Counted from the first letter of the stretch, positions 46,535 through 60,175 are shown. The stretch: 64,000 nt of DNA from Conchocele bisecta (GCA_029237695.1 CM055278.1:76550297-76614296), one strand, 5' to 3'. Made by a program: numbers and translations. The notes: generated by a model not told the origin, from the letters alone.

Positions 46535-49500
46535 TTATTCGTAAGTTAAATTCATGATATAACCCAGTACTTTTGATTTTATCAGTTGATTTATATCCGT
46601 CCAAAATGATTGAATGATTAAACATTCCCAAAACATGTGTTTATTAGAGTCCACTGACATATGGCAAAATTCACACAAGTTGCATGGTTTTATCTTGCAT
46701 TTGAATAAAAGATAATTGTTTAGAATGATTGTCATTAGGTATTTATACTGAAATGCTCTCAGTTTGGTACTTATAGTACATTTGTAAGGTAGCGAAAAGA
46801 TAGTTTTCCAATCAATATTCTGAACGTTCAATTCATTTTCCCACTTTTCAATGTGTTTTAATGTGTTTAATCTCATCGATTTTATCTGTGTAATGTATAT
46901 TTTATTGGGGTTTTCAGCTGATATGATTTTCGAAATTAGATACTCAGGTGGGTCAGTGTTTATAGGTTCTGTTTTAAGTTTTTCTTTCCAATCATTTTTA
47001 ATATTACCTATCAATGTGTAGAACCGCAGAAAATCTCCATTATGTAGATTATATAATTTTTTTTAAATCATGGAATTTATAGAAGTCCTTTATTCTGTAG
47101 TCATATATGTTTTTAATATATAATATACCTTTATTGTACCAATCTTTATCGAATATGATATTGTTATTGTTGAGTTTTATGTTTGTATTGTGCCATAACA
47201 TTTCGTTGGAAATTAAAGGGCATATTTTTTAATTTTACTCCATGAGATAATAATTTGGCGTAAAAATGTATACTTTTTGATTATATGTTTTGCATCACAT
47301 TGATTAAAATTGCTTTTAAACACTAAGCCATCACCATGAGTATTTAGTTCGTTATTATAAGCTGATTTCCAATGATTTTGTGTACCTTTTAGTCTTTTTA
47401 TCCACGAGTTTTTAATGAATTTATAAATGCATGAATATTTATCATATTAAGTCCACAATTTTCATAGTTCTGGATGATTACTTTCCTTGATATCTTATCT
47501 GGTTTGCCGTCCCAAAGAAATTCATACATGCAATTATTAATTTCCGTAATTATTTCATCTGGCGGATTTTCTAGTACTGTTAGCAGATATACAAGTTTGG
47601 GAAATGCAAATGTTTTTAGTACAGTTACCTTTCCAATCAATGTTAAATTCCATTTTTTCCAGCTATGTAGACAGTTTTGGAATGACTTAATTTTGGGCAT
47701 TAGATTTAATACATGCAGTTTCGTTTTATCGTTTGTAAATATTATACCTAGTGTAGAGGCTTGGTCATTTGACCATGTATATAAATTGTTGTTGCACCAT
47801 TATTCGAGTTATTTGTACTTATTCCTGAGGTTAAGATAGTACATTTTCCTTTATTTAATTATAAACCTGAACTTTTGACAAAATGTTCCAAAGTTTTAAT
47901 CAATTCCTTGAAATATTTTTCAGAACCATCAAGTGTAAAACTTGCGTCGTCTGCGAATAATGTTTGTTTTATATCTTTACCACCAAGAAATTGACCTTTT
48001 ATGTTTTCATTGCTGTTTATTTTTCTTGTCAGAAGTTCTATGCATAAAATAAAAATGTAAGCAGATAATGGACAGCCCTGTCTTACTCCCTTTTTATACG
48101 ACCGTTTTTAAAAGACAAAGAAAAGAGAAAAGAAAAGAGCGGAAGAAAAAGCGCATAGTTCGTGTACACACCTTGGTGTTTTTATGCCGAACAAATATTT
48201 TTTAACAAAAATATCACCTTTTTAACTTAGCCATTTTTTCTACATTATTGTATCCAATTCCCTATCATTTCTAGTTTACACTCTACTTTTCTATCTCTGC
48301 CTAAATTAGTATACATGCTTAGCACAACGAGATGATGAAATAATGATATAGACTTTCAAATTCTCATTAATGTTTCTTGCCTTGGTGACAGCTTCACATT
48401 TCTGCATCTTCGCTGTCTGGCCCATATTCGACGGGCGTATTTTGTGACTTGCGGCACTCTTGTTAATTTTTAATAAATAAGCTGATACATGACCATTATT
48501 AGAGATACAGCTTTTTGAGTCTTTATAAAGAGACCCATTCAATAAGTGATTCCTCGAAGTTAAGATGCTTTAAGCATTTAATTATAAATTTGTGATTTAA
48601 GCTGTCAAATGCTTTTTGAAAATCAGCAAAAAATATAAGACCTGATTTTTTTTTATTCGCTTCATCAATTAATTCCATGAGTGCTCGTACATTTTCTCCA
48701 AGATAACGGCCTTTATGAATCCAGTCTGATTGACATTAATTAGTGAATTTAGTTTTATTCTATTGGCTACTACTTTTGTGGCAATTTTGTAATCTACATT
48801 TAAAAGTGAAAATAGTCTCCAATTGTCAATGTAAAGCGTGTTTTTATCTTTTTTGGTAATAAAGTAATTATTCCTTGCTTTTGTAATTCAGTCAATGCTC
48901 CATTTTCAAAAGAATAATTAATAGAGTTTATGTAATATTGTTTTATATCACTCCAGTAAAGCTTATAGAACTCAGCAGTTAAACCGTCTGAACCGGGACT
49001 CTTCATATTTTTCATTTCCTTTATAGCTGATTGACATTCGTGATCGTTTAACACATGATTGTTTTTCATTTGCATTTAGCTTTTGCTCTGTTGAATTAAG
49101 AAAACTGCTATCTTCATTATCTATCTTTTCATCTTCGCTATAAATACCTTCATAATATTGCTTCACGTGATTGAAAATATTAATATGATTTGTTTCCATG
49201 TTGTTATTTATTTTAGTTGTTTAATTGTGCGTTCTTCATTTATTTATTTTTTCTAAATTAGATAAATATTTTGTATTTTTTTTCAGCGCCCTCCACCCAT
49301 TCAGCTTTTGATCTAAGGAGCAGGCCTTTTGTTTTTTTCTTCAATTATATTATCAAGCTTACTTTTTTCGTTTCTTATGTTATCTGCTATGTCTTGGTTG
49401 GTTGGATTTTCAATTACTTGTTTCTCTAATTGTCTTATTTCCTTTTCAATGTTCGCTTCAATTTCTCTTTGTTTTTTCCTTATTTTACTTGAATATGTAA

Positions 49501-50390
49501 TTGCTTCATTACGCACTGAGCCTTTTATTAACTCCCACATAGTATTTGGGTTGCATCCGGCATTAGTTATGGTTGTTTCTTGGATTGAGTTTTTTAATTG
49601 TTGCTTAAACTCGGTTTGTAAACATATGCTATTGTTTAGTTTAAAATAGCCAGGTCCTCTAGCTGTTTCAGATAAATTTAAACTTAATGTAATATACGGA
49701 ATGATCAGATAGGAATCCTGTATTATATCACAGTTCGTAACCGTTTTTAATAAATTAGATGTTATTAGAAAATAATCTAATCTGCAAACATTGGTGGTCT
49801 GTGATTTGAATGCCAAGTAAACCGTTTTGTGTCTGGATATCTTAGCCTGAATATATCATATACATCATTATTACTAATAATGTCATTTACGTTTTCGGAA
49901 CACCTTTTGTGTGTATCTTTTTTACCGTTTAGCTTATCCACTTCAAAATTTAGTACATTGTTGAAGTCCCCTCCTAAAATTATAGTTTCACTATTATTTT
50001 ATATAACTAGTTGTTCTAACGATGTGAAAAAATCTATGTCATCTGTATTTGGTCCATATATATTTATTAGCGTTATAGTTGAATCATATATTTTAATTTT
50101 TAATAGTTGCAATCTTCCTAGTATTATTTCTTTATGTTCTATTATTTCGTACGTTTGGGTTAACTTTAGTAAAATTCCAATACATTTACTGTGAGGGTAT
50201 TTCCATTAATAAATATTTCTTGACCCCACTGCTTTTTCCATATTTCTTTATTTTCTTGGGTACAATGGAGTTCTTGTAGAAAAAATATTGAAAAATTATT
50301 TTGTTTCAGCCAACTAAAAATATGTTTACGTTTAAACTGATTCCCAAGCCCATTGACATTAAAACTACATATTTTTATATCCATGATATT
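46535..50390 (-). mobile_element. L1/Tx1-type LINE, decayed
   Basis: Minus-strand order from 50384 leftward: endonuclease start DIKICSFNVNGLGNQFKRKH with FFLQELHC; endonuclease end region VCRLDYFLI (49790); KSPGSDGLTAEFYK (48985) opening the RT; FADFQKAFDSLNHKF (motif A, about 48600); VRQGCPLSAYIF (motif B, about 48070); FADDASF (catalytic box, about 47960); C-terminal region with CNLCEFCHMSVDSNKHMFWEC (about 46660). The mode of action is target-primed reverse transcription. There are many shifts and stops and one large insertion. Ends and target duplication not determined. Confidence 0.85.
48095..48480. repeat. insertion of about 385 bp inside the L1-type RT
   Basis: The RT frame reads YKDSKSCISNNGHVSAYL at about 48470-48540 and resumes YKKGVRQGCPLS at about 48090. 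These are normally adjacent, with only a few residues between. The intervening sequence is unrelated and includes an A/G-rich tract (aaagaaaagagaaaagaaaa near 48117). The inserted sequence is not identified. Confidence 0.7.
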
Positions 50391-50659
50391 TTATTGTCGA
50401 AATAGATCTGAAATATTTTCAAAACTGCGTGCACAGTATTGTATTGGCCCAATTTGCTGTTGCCATATATATCTTACTGTGATTATATATATGGGATATG
50501 TCTATCTATCTTCCGTTAATCTAGAACCCCTGTTGGGGACTTATAGATGCATGTATGCGCGTCAAACTGACAAGAGTGTTAGTATGAGTAAAAGTTGCAG
50601 TAAAAGCCAGAGGCAGTATATACAGGGGAGTGTTATTCTAGATAAAAGTAAAAACAGGG

Positions 50660-53600
50660 CTGGGACTTAGGCGAATGTGGTGTGTTCAATCCGGCTGACA
50701 GCCTGATTGAACTGGTTTAATGTGGGTAGGGTTGGAATACCCATAGGTAGGGAATTCCAGATGGCTACAGTGTATGGGAAGAAGGAGTACTTATAGTAGT
50801 CTGTGTTGGCTGAGATAATTCTGTACTGGAGTGGATGTGAGTGTCTTAATGGTCTGGTGTTTTGCGTTAAGTAGTGTTCTGCTGGGATGGCCACAAGATC
50901 ATTGGTGATCTTGTATAGCATGGATAGCCTGGTATCTATCCGTCTTAATTCTAAGCGACGCCATCCAAGCCTTTGTAAAGTATTTGTTACGCTGGATGTG
51001 CGCTGGTATGTACGAGTTGCCCAGCGAGCGGCTCTGCGCTGGACAATTTCGAGTTGATAGATAGAGTTTTGTGTGTGGGGGGACCAAACTGAGGAGCAGT
51101 ACTCTAGCTGTGGTCGTACCAGGGTTTTGTATGCTGAGACTTAAGTTGTTCTGAGTGTACCTTGATGTTGCGCTTTAGAAAGCCTAGTGTTTTGTTTGCC
51201 TGCTTTGAAATCCTGTCTATATGTGTGTTCCAGGACATGTCTGATGTGATGTCTACCCCTAGGTATTTCGCTGAGGGGACAGATTCTAGTGTAGTGTTGT
51301 GTAGATTGTATGTTGTGGGAATATGGTGTCTTGACTTTGTGATGTGAATGACTTGGCATTTTGAAGGGTTAAATTCCATATCCCACATGTTTTCCCATTT
51401 TTCTAGGTTAGTGAGGTCGTCTTGCAGGGCTTTTGATTGATCTTCAGTGTCTAATGTGATGTATATGGCTGTGTCATCTGCAAAAAAGGCGAACTGTGGA
51501 GTGTACATTTTCGGGCAAGTCGTTAATGTATGCTAGGAATAGTATTGGTCCAAGAACAGACCCCTGTGGGACGCCAGACGAGACTGGTATGGCACCAGAT
51601 GTCTTTCCATTTACAACTACTGATTGAGAGCGGTTGTCCAGAAATGATTTTATCCATTTTAATACGTTTCCCCTGATTCCATAGTTATGTAATTTAAATA
51701 AGAGTTTTTCGTGACTGACTTTATCGAAAGCTTTGCTAAAATCTAAAAGAATCAGGTCTACTTGTTTTTTGTTGTGTACAGATTTCAGTAGGTCATGAGT
51801 GAGCATCAGTAGTTGTGTCTCACAGGAGCGCTTTTCTCGGAAGCCATGTTGCATGTCATGTAGTATGTTGTTGTTAGTGAAGTGTTTTGTCATGGAAGAG
51901 GCCACTATGTGTTCGAGTACTTTGCAGAGAACGCAAGGTTGAGGAGGGAGATCGGCCTATAGTTGGCAGGATTGGATCTGTCCCCTTTTTTGTATATGGG
52001 CGCTACATTGGCACTCTTCCAGATGGCTGGTAGTGTACCGCTGTCTAGTGATTTTTGGAAGATGGCTTTTAGGATTGGAGAGAGTTCTAAGTGGAGTTCT
52101 TTTAGGATTGTCGGTGTGAGCTGATCCGGGCCCGAGGCTTTGTGTGGGTTGAGATTCCGTAGTAGTTTGTCTATGCCGTTAATTGAAATCTCGATATCTG
52201 GTATTTTGTTATATGGGCCTGGATCAGCGGTACTCTGCTGACCGATGTCAACAGAGTCCTGTATGTTCATCTGGCAGAGGGACTTTAGAGATAGTGGTGA
52301 CTTAGGCTGAAGACGGATTGAAATTGTTTGTTGAGTAGTGTTGCTTTGTTGGTGTCATCCTCATGGGGAGTATAGCCTTCTTTGAGGGTAGATATCTCCT
52401 GCTGCGTCTTGCTTAGCATGTTTAAGCAAAGAGTATAGCTTTTTAGTGTTTGGTCTGTGTTGTGAGGATTCTTGTGTGGTGCTGTCTGGTGGTTGAGCTA
52501 TATTCAGGACGCTTTCTAGGTAGTTCCGGTATGCTTGTTTACTTTTTTGCCTGAATAAGTGTTTTGTGTTGAGGAAGTGTTTTCGGTCTTCAGACAAACC
52601 TGTTGACCTTTGTTTTCTATATAATCTGTCTCTCTTCCTGGCTAAACGTTTTAATTCCTGATTTATCCATGGAAGTTTGTTTCTGTTGCATGCGAGTTTG
52701 GTGGGTATGTGTATATTTGTTAATGTGTTAAGTTCTGTTGTGAAGCTATTCCATAGTTCCTCAACAGTGAGGTTGCTATATTGGTCTGAGTTGATCATGT
52801 TCATGTGGTATGTATTCAGTGCAAGTTTGATGCCATCCCAGTTGGCTTTCTTATAAAGAGGGATATTTCTCGGTGACTGTGATTTAATTTTTAGTAATCA
52901 TGTCCACTTCGATGTGTGCTATGTCATGGTCACTGATACCGGGTAGTACGTTGACCCTTTTGATCAGTGTGGGGTTGTTTGTGAAGAATAGGTCTAGGAT
53001 GTGTTTGTCTCTTGTTGGTGTGTTTACGACTTGGTGTAGGTTGAGGTCGTTTATGACCTCTAGAAATTCTCTGTTAGTAGGATGAGTGTCTGCAATCTGG
53101 TGTAGGTGTCATGTTGCCCCAGTCCATTTTCGGTAAATTGAAGTCGCCTCCGATCCAGACCATTTGCGTTGTGTTTTTGTGCCAGTTCCAGAGACTTCCT
53201 AAATTCTAGGAGACTCTGGTGATCATGTTCATGTGGTTTGTAGTATACGCAGATTAGTAGGGTTTACATCCTTTCATTCTAATTTTATCCATAAATTTTC
53301 ACAGTCTGTCTGAAGTTCTGTTATGTTCTGAACGATAAATGAGTTTTTAATTGCGATGAATACCCCACCCCCTGTTTGCCCTAGCCTGTCCCTTCTGTAT
53401 GGGGTGTATCCAAGGCAAGGGTCAAACACTTCACTGTCATGATGTTTGGGTTTCAGCCACGATTCGGTCCCCAGGACAATATCTGGTTTTACCGAGTCAA
53501 ACATGTTTTCATACTCTTCTTTTTTGTCCATTATGGATCGGCAGTTGATAATTATGACCTTTAGTGGTTTAGGACGTCTGGCTTGTGGAGATTTTGTTTT

Positions 53601-53775
53601 ATTTTTGTTGTCTGTTGATTTTTGTTTGGGAGTTGAAGTAAGCAATGGCGTGCTTTCCTCATGCGGAGTGTCATTTAAGTCAGTGTATGGATTTGGTGTT
53701 TCGAAAGAGTCCAGAGTTCGGTGTGTGTTTGAGGTGGTGTTTAGGCTGTTACATTGTAGGCATGTCCACACCCCA
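50660..53775 (-). mobile_element. CR1/Jockey-group LINE, 5'-truncated and frameshifted
   Basis: From right to left on the minus strand: VWTCLQCN, the end of a PHD-like finger (53770); endonuclease start KVIIINCRSIMDKKEEYE with [118 protein letters not shown]; and at the end VAIWNSLPMGIPTLPTLNQF (50700). At least five frameshifts. It is related to, but clearly distinct from, the LINE in the satellite. The 5' end stops within the zinc finger. Confidence 0.88.
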
Positions 53776-53860
53776 ACCCTATGTCATGGGGTATTAACGA
53801 CTGGATATGAGGGACGACCATTTGCAGGTTGGGGGGTATTAAATGTGGGTTAGGTGAGGA

Positions 53861-53934
53861 GGTGAGAAAGACTGAATATGACGTGTGACTATGTTGCGGT
53901 GAGAAAGACTGAATATGACGTGTGACTATGTTGC
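53861..53934. repeat. two copies of a 37-bp repeat
   Basis: ggtgagaaagactgaatatg followed by acgtgtgactatgttgc occurs twice without a gap, directly upstream of the truncated LINE. Confidence 0.85.
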
Positions 53935-54440
53935 GGACGATATGCACATTCGGATAGGGCAGGTTGGATATCAGGTTGCTGTGATATTAAACATAATATA
54001 TGGTAGGGGAAGTATAACTTCAGGTTGTGCTTGCTCACTCGTTGATCAGTACACACACTGTCATTTACTAGGAATAGTACATGCAAACACGTGTCAATAG
54101 GTCGTGCAAAGTAGGACCTACTATGATGTAAAATGGATATGAAACCGGGTATTAAGCTGATCAGTGTAGTTCTTATTTAGCGGGCGCGCACATGTCTTAT
54201 TACATCGATATATTTTTAACAAAAACAAATAATAGTTCACAGACTTACTGTTAAGAGCATCATATAAAACAAATGTATTGATATGTAGGCTCCCTTTTGA
54301 AATAGTAAAAGAGACTTATATCATCTGTGTAGTTCCTACTTTGCACACATTTAATTTTACATGGACTATTTTTCTATCATATTAGGGGCTTCACTGAAAA
54401 CAATACATGTATCACACGTATTGATACGTAAAACTTGCTA
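53935..54440. other. nothing recognised
   Basis: No gene. The words gatcagtgtagttc (54160) and tgtgtagttcctactttgca (54328) recur on the other side of the minisatellite at about 55033, so the minisatellite lies inside a larger repeat. Confidence 0.4.
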
Positions 54441-54444
54441 TACA

Positions 54445-55030
54445 ATAATATATAGGCATATACAATGTTATATAGGCATATACAATGTTATATAGGCATA
54501 TACAATGATATATAGGCATATACAATGTTATATAGGCATATACAATGATATATAGGCATATACAATGATATATAGGCATATACAATGATATATAGGCATA
54601 TACAATGTTATATAGGCATATACAATGTTATATAGGCATATACAATGATATATAGGCATATACAATGATATATAGGCATATACAATGTTATATAGGCATA
54701 TACAATGTATAGGAATCTAGGCATATACAATGATATATAGGCATATACAATGTATATAGGCATATACAATGATATATAGGCATATACAATGATATATAGG
54801 CAATGATATCATAATGTTATATAGGCATATACAATGATATATAGGCATATACAATGTTATATAGGCATATACAATGATATATAGGCATATACAATGATAT
54901 ATAGGCATATACAATGATATATAGGCATATACAATGATATATAGGCATATACAATGATATATAGGCATATACAATGATATATAGGCATATACAATGATAT
55001 ATAGGCATATACAATGTTATATAGGCATAT
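54445..55030. repeat. 20-bp minisatellite
   Basis: About 28 tandem copies of ggcatatacaatg(t/a)tatata, regular except for a disturbed patch at 54706-54815. Open frames over it (IVYAYISLYMPIYHCICLY on minus) are by-products of the repeat. Confidence 0.95.
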
Positions 55031-55240
55031 GCTGATCAGTGTAGTTCTAAGTACTTCTAAGTGTTATAAAAATATGTTTTACTGACTTATTAAAACAATA
55101 CATGTTAACAGGTATTAATAAGTGGAACCACTATGGTGTTGAACAATAGATGTATATCGAACAGTGTAGACATTACTTTAATCCAATGCTCTAATGTCAT
55201 CTGTTACTGTCCTACGTTTTTTTTGGTACCCTTTCACCAT

Positions 55241-55467
55241 TGTTATGTATTTACTAACATACATACACTGTCTACCTATAAGCCAGTATACACTTCTAGG
55301 CTGCTGGAATACACTGTATTTAAACCTCTACAATAGCAGCTACAGGGACACCTATTCCGGCCTTACACTGAATTACATATCCGTGCTTTAGATGCTTAGT
55401 ATATAAAACTATAATCAAGAATAGTCGTGTTGTGTTTATTCATACCCATACATTCAAAAACGTAACA
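55241..55467 (+). repeat. 5' LTR of Ty3/Gypsy element
   Basis: 227 bp, TGTTATG...CGTAACA. It is identical to 60176-60401 except one A in a short A run. It contains a TATA-like atataaaact at 55401. The 5-bp target duplication ACCAT precedes it (55236-55240) and follows the 3' LTR (60402-60406). Confidence 0.95.
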
Positions 55468-55563
55468 TGGTGTCAGAAGTTATGTCATAATACTTTTGAC
55501 GGATTCAATTACCAACGCTCAAGAATTTAAGTGACTTTCAAAAAGTGTGCTTTAATTCTCGAA

Positions 55564-56360
55564 ATGGAAAATTTAAGTGGTTCAGTACCATATATGAACT
55601 GGGACGCTGAAGACTTGGAATTCAGTTTGGAAAAATTTCAACCAGCATGTGCAGTTTATATTCACAGGACCATTGAAAGACAAATCTGAAGCTGAAAAAT
55701 GCTCATATTTGATGTTATGGGTAGGTGACAAAGGCCGAAACATCTTCTCTACATGGAATTTACCGGTGATGACGTGAAAACCCTGCAGAAATACTATGAT
55801 GGATTTGAAGGCTATGTGAAACCGAGATCGAACGTGATCTACAACCGATACAAGTTTCAAAGTCGTACTCAGCAGAGTGAAGAAACCTTTGAACAGTATG
55901 TCACACAACTTCAAATACTCGTCAAAGACTGCAACTATACAGATGCAGATGAAATGGTGAGAGACAAAATCGTGTTAGGTGTACGCATTACCAAAGTGAG
56001 GGAAAAGTTGATTAACGTCGGATCGACATTAACATTTGCACAGTCATTGGACATTGCCAGAACGTACGAACTCTCACAGGCACAATGTAGTGTCATGAAG
56101 GTGAAGATCCAAATGTACACGCGGTGCGGAAATCAACAGGTAAACCGGTGCAACAGAGAAAATATCCTCAGAAAAAGCAGGATAACAGCTACAAATCGAA
56201 CAAATGCCGAAATTGCGGATATCAGCATGAATGCAGACCGTGTCCAGCGGCTGGACAGCAATGCAACAAATGCAAGAAATGGAATCATTTTGCGAGTGAA
56301 TGTCGTTCGCAGAAGCAACGACATCGCCCCCACAAGGGTAAGAGTAAAGTACACACTTGA
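55564..56360 (+). pseudogene. LTR-element gag with zinc knuckles
   Basis: It starts MENLSGSVPYMNWDAEDLEF at 55564. A one-base shift near 55640 moves it to a frame with GPLKDKSEAEKCSYLMLW, and another near 55760 leads into EETFEQYVTQLQILVKDC, VRDKIVLGVRITKVREKL and AQSLDIARTYELSQAQ, the usual Mag-type gag core. In the next frame (56124-56360), CRNCGYQHEC and CNKCKKWNHFASEC are zinc knuckles. Gag packages the element RNA. Confidence 0.85.
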
Positions 56361-56394
56361 CGACAGTGACAGTAATTGCAGTGACAGTAATTAC

Positions 56395-56967
56395 GTTGGG
56401 ATGCTGACAGAATGGTCAGTAAACAAAATATCAGACGATTGGACGGTAGAAACAACTGTTTACAAGAAGCCAATGCTAATGCAAATCGACACTGGTGCAA
56501 AATGTAACGTGATGTCAATGGATGCATTTCAGAAAACAGGCGTGAAAACGGCATTGAAGAAATCAAATTCTCTGCTTACGTCATACAGTGGCCATAAACT
56601 GAAATCTCTTGGGACTGTCAAATTGCCTTGTGTTATCAAAGGTAAGACTTTTGATATTGACTTTCATGTCGTCAATGTGAAAGCGCCAACAGTTTTGGGT
56701 GCGAAAGCGAGCCAAGACATTGGTTTAATCAAACGTGTTGATCAAGTTGACCGTGTCACTGAAAATCAAAGTACCAAAGTACCAAGTGACATTATGAACT
56801 CATACAAAGATGTGTTTGATGGTTTGGGTTGTCTCCCTGGAACGTACAAAATCCAAATTGATGAATCAGTCAAACCAGTGATTCATGCGCCTCGGAAATT
56901 GCCATTAGCTTTGAAAGAAAATGTTAAGAAACAACTTAAGAAAAATGGAACAATCAGGCGTAATTAA
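56395..56967 (+). pseudogene. LTR-element aspartic protease and RT start
   Basis: In the long frame ending at 56967, MLMQIDTGAKCNVMSMDAF carries the DTGA active site near 56490. It is followed by LLTSYSGHKLKSLGTVKL and the VLGAKASQDIGLI flap-side region. The start of RT follows with YKDVFDGLGCLPGTYKIQID. It cleaves the polyprotein. The frame breaks at 56967, where RT continues in another frame. Confidence 0.85.
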
Positions 56968-58130
56968 GAAACAATCAGAACCAACAGACTGGGTGAATTC
57001 AATGGTGACAGTCATCAAACCAAAAAATACAAGGTCAGAATTTGCTTAGATCCACGTGAACTGAATAAGGCAATATTGCGTGGAACATTATCCTATGAAA
57101 ACTGTCGAGGACATCATATCGGACATCCCAGAGGCAAACAAAAGTGTTTAGCAAAATGGACGCTTCAAATGGGTATTGGCAAATTCAATTATCAGAGGAC
57201 AGTCAGAAACTCTGCACATTTAATTCGCCATTTGGCAGATACAGTTTCACCAGGCTACCGTTCGGAATTAAGTCCGCTTCTGAGGTATACCAGAAAAACA
57301 ATATCCACCATGATACAGGACATTGATGGATGTGAAGCGATCGTCGATGACATACTAGTTTGGGAAGAGACGTTCAGGAGCATGATGCGAGACTGAAAAA
57401 CGCATGGACAGAATTCGTAAGTACAATCTGAAATTGAATGCAGATAAATGCGAATTCAGAAAAAGTAGTGTTAACTACGTTGGTCATGTCTGACAGTCAA
57501 GGTGTCAAACCTGACCCAGAGAAAGTTCGAGCTGTACAAGAGATGCCGCGACCCACCGATGTCAAGGAACTGAGATCCTTCTTGGGTTTTGTACAGTACT
57601 TGGGAAAATCATTCCAAACACTGCTGATCAACGCGCCCTCTCAGACAATACTTGAGAAAGAGTCCCAATGGACTTGGGAACACGAACATGAAAACGCATT
57701 CAAGGAGCTGAAAGACAAAGTCACAAGTTGTCCTGTACTGAAGTACTTCGACATGTCCAAACCTGTGACACTATCCGTAGATGCTAGTCGTAAGGGCCTC
57801 GGTGCAGTTATCCTGCAAGAAGATCAACCCGTGGCATATGCTTCAAGAGCATTACAACATCACAGCAGAATTACGCAGTGATAGAACTCGAGACATTGGC
57901 AATCAAATATGGATGTACCAAGTTTCACGAGTATCTCTACGGACGTGAAGTGGTCTGCGAAACGGATCATAAACCGCTACACGCGATATTTACAAAGCCG
58001 ACGTTACATCAGGCTCCACAAGATTGCAAAGAATGCTACTAGACTTACAGAAGTATGACATTAAGGTCGTGTACAAACCAGGAAAGTTAATGACATTAGC
58101 TGATACGCTAAGCCGCGCGTGCCTGAATGA
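56968..58130 (+). pseudogene. LTR-element reverse transcriptase and RNase H
   Basis: Pieces in three frames: FSKMDASNGYWQIQL (catalytic Asp) with SPFGRYSFTRLPFGIKSASE at 57144-57310; AIVDDILVW (YVDD box, here VDD) at about 57338; PRPTDVKELRSFLGFVQYLG at 57550; TLSVDASRKGLGAVILQEDQ (RNase H first Asp) at 57771; and ETDHKPLHAIFTKPT near 57961 (second Asp). All catalytic residues are visible, though the reading frame is interrupted at least four times. Confidence 0.88.
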
Positions 58131-59526
58131 AACACGTGAAGACCTAGGGACATCTGACATTAACGTCAACATCCTGTCATACTTGCCGATTCCACAGGAA
58201 CAGTATGTGAAATTCCAGCAAGAAACTGCTGCAGATCCAGAGCTACAGTTGTTGCAACACACTGTACTACATGGATGGCCTGAGACGAAAAACGAAATAC
58301 AGACAGAATTACGTCCATACTGGAACTTTCGCGATGAAATATCGTGCATTGATGGACTACTGTTCAAAAGTCAGAAACTGATAGTGCCGAAAACACTACG
58401 CGTTGAAATGTTGAACACTATTCATGAGTCTCACTTTTAGGAATAGTTAAGTGCAAAGCTCGCGCGAGAGACACACTCTTCTGGTTAGGAATGTCTTCAG
58501 ACATTGAAAACAAAGTGTCACAATTGCAGCACTTGTGCACAAAACCAGAAACAGTAACGCAAAGGAACCATTAATCAACATGGACTTACCGACAGACCAT
58601 GGGCACAGGTATCAGCCGATGTGTTCGATTACAAGAACAATCACTACCTACTCACGGTGGATCGATATTCAAAGTGGATCGAAATTTCCAAACTCGACAA
58701 TTTATCAAGTGGAAATACCATTCACTACCTGAAAAGTCAATTTTCAAAGTATGGTATTTGCGATGAACTTTACTGTGACAATGCCACCAACTTTGTCAGT
58801 CGAGAATTTCGTGACTTTGCGAAGGACTATGGTTCAAACTCGTAACCTCGTCTCCACATTACGCCCAATCAAATGGATTAGCTGAGCGTGCAGTGCAAAC
58901 TGTGAATGTCGTTACTGAGAAAATCCAAAGATCCGTACATGGCAATGTTAAATTACAGAAACACAGCTATTGATGGCATAGGACTATCACCACACAAATG
59001 TTTCTCGGACGCAGACTCAGAACAAAATTGCCGACAGCAGCGCCATTGCTTCAACCGCATGTGTTAGCAGACGTTTAAAAGCCGCATGCAATGTCGACAA
59101 CAAACGCAAAAGCTACAGTTTGACAAGCACAGTGGTCCAGAGTTACAACCACTACAAACAGGAGTAATGTTGTCATGAGAAACAATGGTAAAAGCCAGTG
59201 GAAACCAGCAAAGGTGATCAGCAATCACAACTCGCCTCGCTCGTATGTTGTGGAAACACCAGCCGGGACAGAAATACCGCCGAAATCGCAAACACCTGAG
59301 AGCCACCAGAGCTGCATTTCCAGCTGCACTGTCCGAATCCGATGATCAGGATCCATCCGGACAGGTACCGAACAACGCCGGAAACAACCGGAATAATGAA
59401 GACTCTACGCAGTCTGATCTGGAGATACCAGCACCATCAACTCGTGCAGTTCCATCTCCAAATTCACCTTATAAAACCAGATATGGAAGGGCAATAAAAA
59501 CTCCACTCAGATATCAGAGTCAGTGA
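58131..59526 (+). pseudogene. LTR-element integrase
   Basis: An HHCC-type start (NTIHESHF then a shifted ARDTLFWLGM and CxxC near 58530) precedes VDRYSKWIEI, in the first catalytic Asp region (VFDYKNNHYLLTVDRYSKW). YCDNATNFVSREFRDFAKDY carries the second Asp, and the Glu region near 58870 (HYAQSNGLAERAV) follows after a shift. The C-terminal tail ends KTRYGRAIKTPLRYQSQ at 59524. Confidence 0.85.
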
Positions 59527-60175
59527 TTACAGCAGTGTTCTGTTATTTATGAAAACAGTGTAATGCTATCGGTGATAAGTTTTTAAGCTATTTAGTGTGC
59601 ATAAAAATATGTGTTCTCTAAATAAGTTCCAAATATCACAAGTGTTTATTCTGTCTAGTGGATATATTTTAATAGTGCTTAAAGCAGAGTAAAAGTGAAA
59701 ATTCTCAAAATTGGAATTAATGTGATTATCTGGAGCGCTATTCATTTCTTCCTACTAACTTTCCAAGCCAACAAGCCAGCCACATTCCATGCAGGTGGAT
59801 TAATGTTGTATATAGGTCATGTTATGCATAGTTCGCTTGTTTTAGTTTCAGCTGACAAACAATAATTAGACATGGCACATGTTTATTGTTCTAATCTTAT
59901 GGATCAGGTCAGCCAATTAACTGTTAGACGTCAACACACCCTGCAGATGAAACAATACAGACTGATACTGTTTGATAACAGGACAGTTACCACCACAGCT
60001 GACTCTAATAGGCTGCAGTATCAAATTACATGTGTTACCCACTTTCATGATATGCCATGGTCAGTGAAGGCTGCACACCGCTAATTTAAGAGACAGAAAT
60101 CCAGAACGCTGATCCTTGCATCAAGCTGACACTGTTAAAAGTTTTCACTATAAAACTTTAATAAAGAAAGGGGGA
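59527..60175 (+). other. untranslated 3' region of the LTR element with a small frame
   Basis: A 70-residue frame at 59872-60084 (MAHVYCSNLMDQVSQLTVRR) lies between integrase and the 3' LTR. I see no known domain; an extra small gene or chance frame are both possible. The polypurine tract is at 60163-60175. Confidence 0.4.

Noticed and set aside
54717..55014. Frames rich in YIVYAYISLYMPIYHCICL as a protein
   Set aside because: They are produced by the 20-bp minisatellite.
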